From Enterococcus phoeniculicola ATCC BAA-412 (GTDB lineage Bacteria; Bacillota; Bacilli; Lactobacillales; Enterococcaceae): DNA of 43,324 nucleotides. Below are positions 23,987-33,428 of this stretch, in pieces. Positions within the stretch are counted from its first letter, which is position 1, and each line of letters begins with the position of its first letter. The notes under the pieces were generated by a model. It was given only the letters and a program-made list of their open reading frames with translations, did not search any database and was not told the origin of the DNA. The translations under genes and the position numbers were made by a program. The DNA lies in the NCBI RefSeq assembly GCF_000407505.1, contig NZ_ASWE01000007.1, positions 1-43,324 on the forward strand, read 5' to 3'.

Positions 23987-26500
23987 ATGAGTTATAATCA
24001 CAAAGACATAGAAAAAAAATGGCAAAAATATTGGGCTAAAACCAATGCATTTAACACCCATGATGACCCAAAAAAACCAAAATTTTACGCACTAGATATG
24101 TTTCCCTACCCTTCAGGTCAAGGCCTTCATGTTGGACATCCAGAAGGCTATACGGCAACAGATATTTTGTCACGAATTAAACGAAGCCAAGGCTTTAATG
24201 TACTTCATCCGATGGGGTGGGATGCATTTGGGCTACCTGCTGAGCAATATGCACTGGATACAGGAAATGATCCAGCAGAGTTTACGAAAAAAAATATTGA
24301 AACATTCCGTCGTCAGATTAATGCACTGGGATTTAGCTATGATTGGAATCGTGAAATAAATACGACAGATCCAGAGTACTATAAATGGACACAATGGATT
24401 TTCACTAAATTGTATGAAAAAGGGTTAGCTTACGAAGCAGAAGTAGCTGTAAACTGGGTTCCTGAGCTGGGAACAGTTATTTCAAATGAAGAAGTGATTG
24501 ATGGCAAGAGTGAACGCGGCGGTTATGATGTTGTTAGAAAGCCAATGCGCCAATGGATGCTAAAAATTACTGCTTACGCAGATCGTCTACTAGATGATTT
24601 AGATACGGTAGATTGGCCTGAAAGTATTAAAGAGATGCAACGAAACTGGATTGGTCGTTCAGTTGGAGCAAGTGTTACGTTCAAAGTTGCAGGAACAGAC
24701 GAATCCTTCAATGTATTTACTACACGTCCAGATACCTTATTTGGTGCAACATATACCGTGCTAGCACCTGAGCTGGAATTAGTGCAAAAAATTACGACTC
24801 CAGAACAAAAAGAAGCGGTTGAAGCTTATATTGAAGCGGCAGCCAAAAAATCAGATTTAAGTAGAACAGACTTAGCGAAAGAAAAAACAGGTGTCTTCAC
24901 AGGTGCCTATGCGGTTAACCCGGCAAATGGTAAAGAAGTGCCTATTTGGATTGCAGATTACGTGCTTGCTTCATACGGGACAGGTGCAATTATGGCCGTT
25001 CCAGCTCATGATGAACGAGACTTTGAATTTGCTAAAACCTTTGACATCGAAATTTTACCAGTTGTTGCTGGTGGAGAAGTAGCAACAGAAGCCTATACGG
25101 GTGATGGTCCACATATTCACTCAGAATTTTTAGATGGCTTGAATAAAGAAGATGCTATTGAAAAAATGAATACATGGCTTGAAGAACAAGGTGTCGGTAA
25201 GAAAGAGGTTAGCTATCGTTTACGTGACTGGTTATTCTCTCGCCAAAGATACTGGGGAGAGCCTATCCCGGTTATTCATTGGGAAGATGGAACAACTACA
25301 ACACTTTCAGAATCAGAGTTACCATTGACACTGCCAAAAACTGACAATATTCAACCTAGCGGTACAGGAGAATCTCCTTTAGCTAATATTACTGAGTGGG
25401 TAAATGTTGTTGATCCTGAAACAGGAATGAAGGGGCGTCGCGAAACAAATACAATGCCTCAGTGGGCAGGTAGCTCTTGGTACTACTTGCGATTTATTGA
25501 TCCGCATAATAAAAAAGAATTAGCGAATTATGAAAAGCTTGAACGTTGGATGCCTGTAGATATCTATATCGGTGGTGCTGAACATGCAGTACTCCACTTA
25601 CTTTATGCTCGATTCTGGCATAAATTCTTGTATGACATCGGTGTGGTTCCAACAAAAGAACCTTTCCAAAAACTCTATAATCAAGGCATGATCTTAGGTC
25701 AAAGTTTCCGTGATAGCCGTGGTGCGTTAGTTCCAACGAATATGGTTGAAAAGCGTGGCGCAGCATGGGTAAACATTGAAACAGGAGAAGAGCTTGAAGA
25801 AGCACCAGCAAAAATGAGTAAATCTTTGAAGAATGTGGTAAATCCTGACGATGTGATTGATAAATATGGCGCAGATACCCTTCGTATGTATGAAATGTTT
25901 ATGGGACCATTAGATGCCTCTATTGCTTGGAGTGAAAATGGGCTTGAAGGAAGTCGTAAATTCTTAGATCGAGTATGGCGTTTACTGGTAGATGAAAACA
26001 ATAAGATGCGCGATCGGATTACGACGGTTAATGATGGAAAACTAACAAAAGTTTATAATCAAACCGTGAAAAAAGTAACGGAAGACTTTAACAATTTACA
26101 CTTTAATACAGGGATTTCACAATTGATGGTCTTCGTAAATGAAGCTTATAAAGTGGATGTACTTCCTTATGAGTATATGGAAGGTTTTGTTCAGTTACTT
26201 GCACCTATCGCTCCTCATATTGGAGAAGAACTATGGGCAATCTTAGGAAACGAGGGGGGCATTTCATATGTTCCTTGGCCAACGTATGATGAAGCAGAGT
26301 TAGTTGAAGATGAAATCGAAGTTGTCTTCCAAATTAATGGGAAAGTTCGTGCTAAAGTCAATGTCGCACGCGACTTGGCAAAAAAAGAACTCGAAAAAAT
26401 TGCTCTATCAGATGAAATAATTCAAGCGAATATCGAAGGAAAGACCATTCGAAAAGTGATTGTTGTGCCTAACAAATTGGTAAATATTGTGGCGAATTAG
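23987..26500 (+). CDS. leuS: Leucyl-tRNA synthetase
   Basis: 837 residues. Class I motifs are HVGH at 48-51 and KMSKS at 609-613; the CP1 editing domain contains the [12 protein letters not shown] stretch (near 249) and [15 protein letters not shown]. The C-terminal domain ends ...[18 protein letters not shown] as in bacterial enzymes. It is longer than the shorter bacterial LeuRS because of a segment before KMSKS ([15 protein letters not shown] and following), which I know from lactococcal-type enzymes, so this is probably normal for the group. RBS AAAGGAGG; controlled by the T-box upstream. Confidence 0.97.
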   Translation: MSYNHKDIEKKWQKYWAKTNAFNTHDDPKKPKFYALDMFPYPSGQGLHVGHPEGYTATDILSRIKRSQGFNVLHPMGWDAFGLPAEQYALDTGNDPAEFTKKNIETFRRQINALGFSYDWNREINTTDPEYYKWTQWIFTKLYEKGLAYEAEVAVNWVPELGTVISNEEVIDGKSERGGYDVVRKPMRQWMLKITAYADRLLDDLDTVDWPESIKEMQRNWIGRSVGASVTFKVAGTDESFNVFTTRPDTLFGATYTVLAPELELVQKITTPEQKEAVEAYIEAAAKKSDLSRTDLAKEKTGVFTGAYAVNPANGKEVPIWIADYVLASYGTGAIMAVPAHDERDFEFAKTFDIEILPVVAGGEVATEAYTGDGPHIHSEFLDGLNKEDAIEKMNTWLEEQGVGKKEVSYRLRDWLFSRQRYWGEPIPVIHWEDGTTTTLSESELPLTLPKTDNIQPSGTGESPLANITEWVNVVDPETGMKGRRETNTMPQWAGSSWYYLRFIDPHNKKELANYEKLERWMPVDIYIGGAEHAVLHLLYARFWHKFLYDIGVVPTKEPFQKLYNQGMILGQSFRDSRGALVPTNMVEKRGAAWVNIETGEELEEAPAKMSKSLKNVVNPDDVIDKYGADTLRMYEMFMGPLDASIAWSENGLEGSRKFLDRVWRLLVDENNKMRDRITTVNDGKLTKVYNQTVKKVTEDFNNLHFNTGISQLMVFVNEAYKVDVLPYEYMEGFVQLLAPIAPHIGEELWAILGNEGGISYVPWPTYDEAELVEDEIEVVFQINGKVRAKVNVARDLAKKELEKIALSDEIIQANIEGKTIRKVIVVPNKLVNIVAN

Positions 26501-26915
26501 ATAGACAATTTAGAAAAATGAATAGAAAGAGGTTGAGACGGGAGTATTTAGCTCAGACAACCGAGAAAGTGCATCGAAACACTCGTTTTACATAGAGAGT
26601 ATTTCGATGCACTTTTAGCTTATTTTCAAAGCTTCTCAACTTAAACATGTTCCATACCTAGAAGGTGATGAGCTCGAATTGACATGGATATCTTCAATTT
26701 TAAAGCAATCCGTAGCATTTGATGCAAGCAAACCGACGTAGAGGTGAGTTTTCTCCAAGGTCGAGACAGAAGCAATGCCTTTGGAAACAGCTATAGAAAT
26801 GGACCTGTTTGGTTCTCATAGCTGGACACTTTTGTTTTAATTTCTTTATTGTAGAAAAGAAAGCAACTAACTGTTTCAAGCGTTTATTAGAAACTGAATT
26901 GAAGAGGGCGCTAGG
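26501..26915. repeat. Composite intergenic repeat region, copy R4 (after leuS), with hairpin
   Basis: 415 nt without a gene. The head GTTGAGACGGGAGTATTTAG (26532) is followed by an 18-bp hairpin AAAGTGCATCGAAA-c-ACTC / GAGT-a-TTTCGATGCACTTT (26566-26615), the likely leuS terminator. Then CATGTTCCATACCTAGAAG (26646) matches the minus strand near 18428 in opposite relative orientation. GACGTAGAGGTG (26735-26746) also occurs in R3, and a second head GTCGAGACAGAAG lies at 26760. It looks like nested, rearranged copies of the same repeat. Confidence 0.55.
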
Positions 26916-28433
26916 TTATTCCTCAATCAGTCGTTTTACAATGTAATAATCCCCTTCATAGGGTTCATCAACTCCAAGAACTTTTTGATACAAATCGACG
27001 CCTTTTCCTGCAATGACAACAGTATCTTTTGCTGTACAGAGTGACAGAGCTAACTCAATTGCCTGCGTTCGATTCATTTCAAAGCGGACATCGACGGTTT
27101 TATTTGTGATGGCTGCTGCGATTTCGTCTGCAATCTTTTGTGGGGACTCATTTGCTGGATCATCGGCAGTTAAGATAGCAATATCGGCAAGTTCTGAAAG
27201 AACCTTCCCAAAATCTTTGCGCCGTGAAATGGCTTTATTCCCTGGACTGCCGATAATAACGATTAATTTTCCAAGTGGATTTTCTTTTCTTGCAAATTGC
27301 AGTAAGTTTTTTAAACTCAAGTAGTTATGAGCATAGTCAACAAAAACAGAAGCGCCATTTTTGTGAATTAATTGATCCATTCGGCCAGGAACGCGAGCCT
27401 TTGAAAGACCCGTTTGACCATCTGAAACAGAAGCGCCAGCAAGAAAGGCTGCCAATAAGGCACTCGCTGCATTTTCTTGATTGAAGTCGCCAGCTAATAA
27501 AATCCGGTAATCTCCCTCAATTGAAAGCTGACTATTTTTTTGACTTACGTTAAGGTGAAAGGAAAGTGAGTCCTTTGAATCAGTCACTACTTGAAAATCT
27601 GCTTGTTCACTGCGACCGTAAGTGAAAACTGGAACCTGAGCTTCTGCAATGGATTCTGCTAAGAGATCATAGTAGTCAGTTTCACGATGGATGATTACTT
27701 TTTTTGAATGAAGTAAAAGCTGACGTTTACAGTAGAAATAGTCATCAAATGTCGGATGCTCAATCGGACTGATATGATCTGGTGAAATATTTAAAAACAA
27801 GCCAATATCAAAGGTGAGTCCGTAAACTCGTTGTGTTTTATAAGCCTGTGAAGACACCTCCATCACAAGATGACTCATCTGATTATCCACTGCTTGACGC
27901 ATCATTCTATACAAATCCAAAGATTCAGGGGTAGTGAGATGTGATTTAAAGTATGTTACGCCATCCAAGGTTGTATTCATTGTAGAGAGTAAGGCTGTTT
28001 TATTATTTGTTGTTTCATCTAAAATTGCCTTTGTAAAATAGGCAGCAGTTGTTTTTCCTTTTGTCCCTGTAAAACCAATTAGAGTTAACTCGTTTTGTGG
28101 GTAATCATAGAATGCCATGCTGAGAATCGCCATTGCTTTTCGAATATCCGTTACAATAATGCCACACGTTGCATCAACCTCATAGGGCTGCTCTGATACA
28201 TAGCAAGCCAGTCCAGATTGAATTGCAGAGACTAGGTATTCTTCTTTAAAGTTTAGTCCTTTGCAAAAGAATAGTGTGTGCGCATCTACTTGACGGGAAT
28301 CATAAGAAAGTGCTGAAAATGAGTACGTAGAAAGTGCATCTAATTGAAGATGCCAGCCGTCAGGGGTAATAAATTCTTTTAATAAATGATGTTCGAGCAA
28401 AAGGGCCCGGATGTGATTTAGGGAAAACGTCAT
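26916..28433 (-). CDS. murE: UDP-MurNAc-L-Ala-D-Glu:L-lysine ligase
   Basis: 505 residues. Adds the third residue of the peptidoglycan stem peptide in the cytoplasm. The ATP loop is GTKGKTT at 123-129 and the central domain has LTTPESLDLY and EVSSQA. The amino-acid-selecting motif is DDPANE (424-429) rather than the DNPR of diaminopimelate enzymes, so lysine is the expected substrate, in line with enterococcal peptidoglycan. Its extended -10 promoter TGGTATAAT lies at 28534-28526 on the minus strand. Divergent from a flippase of the same pathway. Confidence 0.95.
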   Translation of the reverse strand: MTFSLNHIRALLLEHHLLKEFITPDGWHLQLDALSTYSFSALSYDSRQVDAHTLFFCKGLNFKEEYLVSAIQSGLACYVSEQPYEVDATCGIIVTDIRKAMAILSMAFYDYPQNELTLIGFTGTKGKTTAAYFTKAILDETTNNKTALLSTMNTTLDGVTYFKSHLTTPESLDLYRMMRQAVDNQMSHLVMEVSSQAYKTQRVYGLTFDIGLFLNISPDHISPIEHPTFDDYFYCKRQLLLHSKKVIIHRETDYYDLLAESIAEAQVPVFTYGRSEQADFQVVTDSKDSLSFHLNVSQKNSQLSIEGDYRILLAGDFNQENAASALLAAFLAGASVSDGQTGLSKARVPGRMDQLIHKNGASVFVDYAHNYLSLKNLLQFARKENPLGKLIVIIGSPGNKAISRRKDFGKVLSELADIAILTADDPANESPQKIADEIAAAITNKTVDVRFEMNRTQAIELALSLCTAKDTVVIAGKGVDLYQKVLGVDEPYEGDYYIVKRLIEE

Positions 28434-28525
28434 AAGACATACCTCACTTTGATTGAAATTTTTAATTATTTTTTTGAAAGTATAAGCCTACATTTTTTAA
28501 TAAAATGTCCAGTCAAACCTTATTT

Positions 28526-28534
28526 ATTATACCA
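28526..28534 (-). promoter_or_regulatory. Extended -10 promoter of murE
   Basis: TGGTATAAT read on the minus strand, about 93 nt before the murE start; the -35 box is weak, as is common with extended -10 promoters. For the divergent flippase gene a TATAAT lies at 28614-28619 on the + strand. Confidence 0.5.
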
Positions 28535-28701
28535 TAGGTGCTTTTTTATTTTTTAGGAGTTGAAGGGAATAAAAAAAATTTTGCGAAAATTATCTAAAGA
28601 ATTTTATTTCTACTATAATATTTTGCAAAAGAGATTGCTAGTTTGATGAATTACAATTAAAATGGAAGAGTATGTTTTGAAGAAAGTTGGGAATCATTCA
28701 G

Positions 28702-30348
28702 ATGGATAATCAAACACAACCAGTGTCAAAAGAATTGACCAATCAAGAGAAAATGGCTCGTGGTTCAGCATGGATGACAGCTAGTAATATCATCTCTAGA
28801 CTGTTAGGTGCTGTATATATCATTCCGTGGTATGCATGGATGGGCGAATATGGGAAAACTGCCAATGGCTTGATGAACATGGGCTACAATGTGTATGCTC
28901 TGTTTCTTCTAGTATCTACCGCAGGAATTCCAGCCGCAATTGCCAAACAAGTTGCGCATTATAATTCATTAAATGAATATCAAACCAGTCGTCAATTATT
29001 TATTCGTGCATTACAAATGATGGCTATATTAGGTGTTGTTTTTGCAGGACTCATGTACATAGGTTCTCCATGGCTAGCGAATGCTTCTGGTGGAGGAAAG
29101 GACTTGATTCCGACGATGCAGGCGCTGAGTATAGCTGTACTCGTGTTCCCTTGTATGAGTGTCATTCGCGGGTATTTCCAAGGAAATCAAGAGATGATGC
29201 CATTTGCTCTATCACAAATTGTTGAGCAGGTTGCTCGAGTATTTTACATGCTTCTTACCGTTTTCATTATTATGAAACTTGGCAAAGGAGATTACGTTGC
29301 GGCAGTCACGCAATCGACATTAGCAGCCTTTGTAGGAATGCTTGCAGGTTTTGCAGTACTGTTGTATTTTTTACAAAAACAAAAAGTAAAAATGGATGTA
29401 TTTGTTGAACGAAGCTCAAAAGAATTAAATGTTGCAACTAAGGATTTATTAATTGAAACGGTAAAAGAAGCAATTCCATTTATCATTGTGGGATCAGGTG
29501 TGACAATCTTTAAATTAGTGGATCAGATGACCTTCGTAAAGGCTATGGAGAATGCTACCTCATATTCTCATGAACACTTAATCGAATTGTTCTCTATCTT
29601 CAGTGCCAATCCAGATAAACTGACAATGGTTGTTATTGCGTTAGCAACATCAATTGCTATGGCGGGGCTACCGTTAATTACAGAAGCTGCAACGATTAAA
29701 GATCATATTGGTCTAGCAAAGCTGACAAATAACAACATCCAACTTTTTGCATTTGTTATGTTCCCTGCTACATTTGGAATGATGTTATTGGCTTACCCTC
29801 TAAATACCCTGTTTTACTCACCAGATTCATTAGGAACAAAGCTGTTAATTCAAGCGTGTATTGCGGGTTTATTATTAGGTTTGTACATGTTAGCATCGAA
29901 CATGCTGCAAGGAATGTATCAGAATACAGCAGCAATTACCTATCTCGCGATTGGATTTGTCGTCAAATTAATTTTACAATATCCAATGATTCGTTTATTA
30001 GAAGTTTATGGACCATTGACAGCGACAATGATTGGTTTTGGTGTTTCCTGCTTCCTCATCGTGAGAAAGATTCATCAGGTGACACGTTTTAATATCAGCT
30101 TAACTGCACGTAGAACTTTGCTTATTTTTATTATGACTATGTTGATGGTGATTGCAGCAGGAATTGCTCGGTTCATTTTTGGACTAGTACTGAATACGGA
30201 TAGTAAGTTCCAGTCATTCATTCTAATTATATTAGTTGCAGCAGTGGGTGGTGCTACGTATGGCTACCTAGCATTGAAGTCACGTTTAGCTGATAAACTT
30301 CTGGGAAATCGAGTAGGCGACTTACGTCGTAAATTAAAAATAAAATAA
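28702..30348 (+). CDS. MurJ/YtgP-like polysaccharide flippase (MOP superfamily)
   Basis: 548 residues with about 14 membrane segments. The N-terminus ARGSAWMTASNIISRLLGAVYIIPWYAW and the segment SVIRGYFQGNQEMMPFALSQIVEQ (near 161-184) are characteristic of the YtgP/SpoVB group of lipid-linked oligosaccharide flippases, where YtgP acts as MurJ for lipid II. Divergence from murE supports a cell-wall role. ATG 28702 is preferred because the conserved part starts soon after it; TTG 28687 is possible, and neither has a strong RBS. A hairpin with a T-tract follows directly. Confidence 0.88.
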   Translation: MDNQTQPVSKELTNQEKMARGSAWMTASNIISRLLGAVYIIPWYAWMGEYGKTANGLMNMGYNVYALFLLVSTAGIPAAIAKQVAHYNSLNEYQTSRQLFIRALQMMAILGVVFAGLMYIGSPWLANASGGGKDLIPTMQALSIAVLVFPCMSVIRGYFQGNQEMMPFALSQIVEQVARVFYMLLTVFIIMKLGKGDYVAAVTQSTLAAFVGMLAGFAVLLYFLQKQKVKMDVFVERSSKELNVATKDLLIETVKEAIPFIIVGSGVTIFKLVDQMTFVKAMENATSYSHEHLIELFSIFSANPDKLTMVVIALATSIAMAGLPLITEAATIKDHIGLAKLTNNNIQLFAFVMFPATFGMMLLAYPLNTLFYSPDSLGTKLLIQACIAGLLLGLYMLASNMLQGMYQNTAAITYLAIGFVVKLILQYPMIRLLEVYGPLTATMIGFGVSCFLIVRKIHQVTRFNISLTARRTLLIFIMTMLMVIAAGIARFIFGLVLNTDSKFQSFILIILVAAVGGATYGYLALKSRLADKLLGNRVGDLRRKLKIK

Positions 30349-30353
30349 TCAGT

Positions 30354-30391
30354 GAGTGGAGATTCTGACAATGTCGGCTCCACTCTTTTTT
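30354..30391 (+). terminator. Terminator overlapping the rsuA ribosome-binding region
   Basis: GAGTGGAG (30354-30361) pairs with CTCCACTC (30378-30385), the inner TGAC/GTC extends it, and six T residues run directly into AGGAGG of the next gene. It probably acts as an attenuator between the flippase gene and the pseudouridine synthase gene. Confidence 0.7.
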
Positions 30392-30403
30392 AGGAGGAAA
30401 AAG

Positions 30404-31126
30404 ATGCGTTTAGATAAATATTTAGCAGATGTAGGATTAGGAAGTCGAAAAGAGGTAAAAGTTTTTATAAAAAAAGGGAATGTTCAGGTAAACGGAGAGG
30501 TCGTAAAAAGTGATAAATTCCAAGTGAAAGAAAAAGTGGATATTATTACATTTGAAGGGGAAAAACTTACCTACCAAAAATATTTTTATTACCTACTAAA
30601 TAAACCACAGGGGGTTATTTCTGCAACGCAAGATAATTATGATGAAACTGTTTTGGATTTGTTTTCTGATGAAGCCTATCGAGAGGATTTATTTCCTGTT
30701 GGTCGTTTAGATAAGGACACAGAAGGATTTCTCTTAATTACAAATGACGGGGTATTATCTCACCAATTACTCTCACCAAAAAAGCATGTGGAGAAAGAAT
30801 ACTATGCGTGCGTTTCAGGAATTATGACCCAAGAGGACGTAGAATTATTTGAAAAAGGACTTATTATTAGCGGGGAAGAGCAAACATTACCCGCGCAATT
30901 AACCATTGTATCTGTTGATAAAGAAAAACAAACCTCAGAAATCCAACTGATACTTCATGAAGGGAAATTTCATCAAGTGAAGCGAATGGTGGCAGCTGTT
31001 GGGAAAGAAGTTACCTATTTGAAACGGGTAAGAATGGGGAATTTACCCCTTCCAAAAGATATTGAACTAGGACACTATAGACAGCTTTCAGAAGAGGAGC
31101 TGGAAAAGTTGAAGGGAAATGGCTGA
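30404..31126 (+). CDS. 16S rRNA pseudouridine synthase, RsuA family
   Basis: 240 residues: an S4 RNA-binding domain (MRLDKYLADVGLGSRKEVK, 1-19 on) then the catalytic domain with GRLDKDTEGFLL, Asp103 being the expected nucleophile. Family members make pseudouridine 516 in 16S rRNA or a 23S site; RsuA-type is the best reading. ATG 30404 follows TAGGAGG and removes 16 spurious residues that would come from a start at 30356. The murE-flippase-rsuA neighbourhood is common in lactic acid bacteria. Confidence 0.9.
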   Translation: MRLDKYLADVGLGSRKEVKVFIKKGNVQVNGEVVKSDKFQVKEKVDIITFEGEKLTYQKYFYYLLNKPQGVISATQDNYDETVLDLFSDEAYREDLFPVGRLDKDTEGFLLITNDGVLSHQLLSPKKHVEKEYYACVSGIMTQEDVELFEKGLIISGEEQTLPAQLTIVSVDKEKQTSEIQLILHEGKFHQVKRMVAAVGKEVTYLKRVRMGNLPLPKDIELGHYRQLSEEELEKLKGNG

Positions 31127-31465
31127 GAAAAAAATTATCTCATAAATCACAACTAATAATAAAATGTAAGAGTGTTAGGATCGTATCGAAGGCGTTAGCT
31201 CCGAGAATTAAGTACGTACTGTACATCATAGGAAGTAAAGCCTCGAGATTTTACAGCACCAAGTAGATACCTCTCTATATCTAATTCTTTGTTTGGTTAT
31301 CCTCACTTTAGATTACGTTTTATCTATAGGTAATTTCTACTATCTTATTAGTGAGTAAAAAAGATGCTTTAATAGAGTTAAGTGTATGTTTATGTTTTTC
31401 TTTGTGAATGAGCTATTATGAAGAGGTAATCATAGGTTAAATGATAGTAGAAGGAGAAAAATAAT
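31127..31465 (+). repeat. Intergenic region with degenerate repeat, copy R5 (after rsuA)
   Basis: 339 nt without a gene. Positions 31218-31273 (ACTGTACATCATAGGAAGTA and onward) align with R1 over 55 nt at about 75% by eye, ending AAGTAGATACCTC against AAGCAGATACATC. The remainder is AT-rich and should carry the promoter of the Mga-like gene; AGAAGGAGAAAA is its RBS. Confidence 0.55.
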
Positions 31466-32917
31466 ATGTTTGGATTAGAATATAGAACGTTATTATTAAA
31501 AGATATTATTGAAATATTAGATATTTCAGAAGAAGCTCTTTCTGTAGAAGAAATTCGTAAACGTTTAGGTTACAGCAATTCTGTTACAATTTTAAAATCT
31601 CTAAAAGAACTTATAGAATTTATAAATCAAATTGACGGACAAGATAAATTTTCAGTAGAATTAATGAATCCTAAACGTGGGTATTTCAAGTTAAAACGAT
31701 TTTCAACGAATTTACAAAGTTTATTTGAGTTAGTATTTTCTCAAGATATCGCTTATGACATTTTGTTGGAGTTGATTGAGAAGCGAGTAGTTTATAAAGT
31801 AAACTTTTGTCTAACACATAATATTAGTGCAGCCACCCTTTATAGAAAAATCCAACAAATCAATCAGGAAGTAGCAGCTTATAATATTCAAATTAGTTAT
31901 GGCAATGAAATTAAATTTAAGGCAGAGGAATTGAATATTAGAATATTCTCCTACGTGTTTATCTGGAGCACTAGTCGTCAGTTTCCCAATATTTTTGGAA
32001 GCAATACAAAGCCAAATATGAATTTTTTTGCTGAAGAAGTATTAAAATATCTAAATATTCCTTATAGCTCGTTACAAATTGAATTACTGTCTATATGGAT
32101 ATTTATTTATTCAAATGCCATTTCGAGAAAAAAGGAACTAAGTTTAACTGAAGAACAATTCGACATCATCCAAGCTTTTACTCTTCCGAAAAAACCAGAA
32201 TTTTTTTCTCAGTGGAGTAATCTGGATTGGAATATGTTACTTGTTACCATGTATAACTCTGATTTATATGATATTTATTTGCCATTATCTATAAATATTG
32301 AGTCTAATACCTTAAAAAAAATGATGAAATCACAAAAACTCTTTTTAATGATTCTTGAAAGCTATTTTAGTGTATTAAATAATTATGATAAAGAAAAATT
32401 ATCTGAGAATTGGGCTAAATACTATCTCGCGTATTATTTTACAAACTATGATTCAGAACCAAGCAAAAATACCACTCATATTTTAAATATGGAAACCTTC
32501 CAATCAGCCTATCCTAATTATTGGAAAAGATTTGAAAATTTCTGGTTAGAGTTTATTCAGCAAGTTGACGATCCTCACCATTATGATGCAATGAAAGTTC
32601 CTTGTTTATTAATGATTATTAGATTTTATCCAATAGAGAAGTTTGGTTTTCCGCCATCTGAAATATCTCTATTTTTGTCAACTGATACCTCTTTGTCATT
32701 TAGTGAATTTTTGAAGCAAGCAATTTATTTAAGATTTAGAGATCAATATATGATTCAGTTTGTTTCGGAGGTATCAGATGCCGAGATTATCGTTGCAACA
32801 AATCCATTTGATAAGAATCAGATTCGAGTGGATCAAGAATTTCTTGTTGTGAGCTCACAGATGAGAGAAGTAGATTTTAATTCATTGAAAGAATTATTTG
32901 AAAAATTACAAATGTGA
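31466..32917 (+). CDS. Mga/AtxA-like virulence-type transcriptional regulator
   Basis: 483 residues. Two N-terminal helix-turn-helix regions are seen (LSVEEIRKRLGYSNSVTILKSL near 26-47 and HNISAATLYRKIQQINQEV near 118-136), a long helical middle resembling PTS-regulation domains, and a C-terminal EIIB-like part (AEIIVATNPFDKNQ ... FLVVSSQMREVDF). This is the plan of the Mga family, which links sugar status to surface-protein genes. It sits directly upstream of the WxL island, in the same direction, and is the obvious candidate activator. AT-rich compared with neighbours, suggesting acquisition with the island (inference). Confidence 0.85.
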   Translation: MFGLEYRTLLLKDIIEILDISEEALSVEEIRKRLGYSNSVTILKSLKELIEFINQIDGQDKFSVELMNPKRGYFKLKRFSTNLQSLFELVFSQDIAYDILLELIEKRVVYKVNFCLTHNISAATLYRKIQQINQEVAAYNIQISYGNEIKFKAEELNIRIFSYVFIWSTSRQFPNIFGSNTKPNMNFFAEEVLKYLNIPYSSLQIELLSIWIFIYSNAISRKKELSLTEEQFDIIQAFTLPKKPEFFSQWSNLDWNMLLVTMYNSDLYDIYLPLSINIESNTLKKMMKSQKLFLMILESYFSVLNNYDKEKLSENWAKYYLAYYFTNYDSEPSKNTTHILNMETFQSAYPNYWKRFENFWLEFIQQVDDPHHYDAMKVPCLLMIIRFYPIEKFGFPPSEISLFLSTDTSLSFSEFLKQAIYLRFRDQYMIQFVSEVSDAEIIVATNPFDKNQIRVDQEFLVVSSQMREVDFNSLKELFEKLQM

Positions 32918-33428
32918 TTAAAAATTTATTTAGAAATATTCATATTAAACACTTAGTGAATTTATTCTTGCACATAGTTCTATTTATTAATGCTGTGAAC
33001 TAAGATATTTAATGAGTAAAGAAAATAGCACTGCTTCAATTTCAAGCGTATCTACTTGAAATTGAAGCAGTGTTTTCTTTTTCAAGTATAGAAATTAAAG
33101 AATTGCTACTTAGAGATTTTTCAAATTTTATTCCTGCACATCAATATTTATTTTTTTTACAAAAAAATATGGAAAGAATTAATGTCTAATTTATATAAGA
33201 TAGATATTAAGATAAGCAAATAATCAGAAGTTTCTGAAGAGAACATTTATAAATTAATTTCTTTAAAGCAAGCATGAATTCGTCTTTCTAAAAATTGCCG
33301 GAAATTTGTCAATATTAAAAAAACAAAACAAAAATTTTGAAAAAAATTATATTATACTTTTCTCGTAGATGAGTTCGTTGATGACGATATTTGTTTATAC
33401 AGTAAAAACAGAAGAAGGAGGGGAAAAA
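32918..33428. other. Intergenic region before the WxL operon
   Basis: 511 nt. An 18-bp terminator for the regulator lies at 33029-33082. Further right is an AT-rich tract with TATACT at 33353-33358 but no recognisable -35 at the right distance, which fits a promoter that depends on an activator such as the Mga-like protein (inference). Confidence 0.6.
33029..33082. terminator. Terminator after the Mga-like regulator gene
   Basis: Perfect 18-bp stem CACTGCTTCAATTTCAAG / CTTGAAATTGAAGCAGTG with loop CGTATCTA, then TTTTCTTTTT. Confidence 0.92.
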
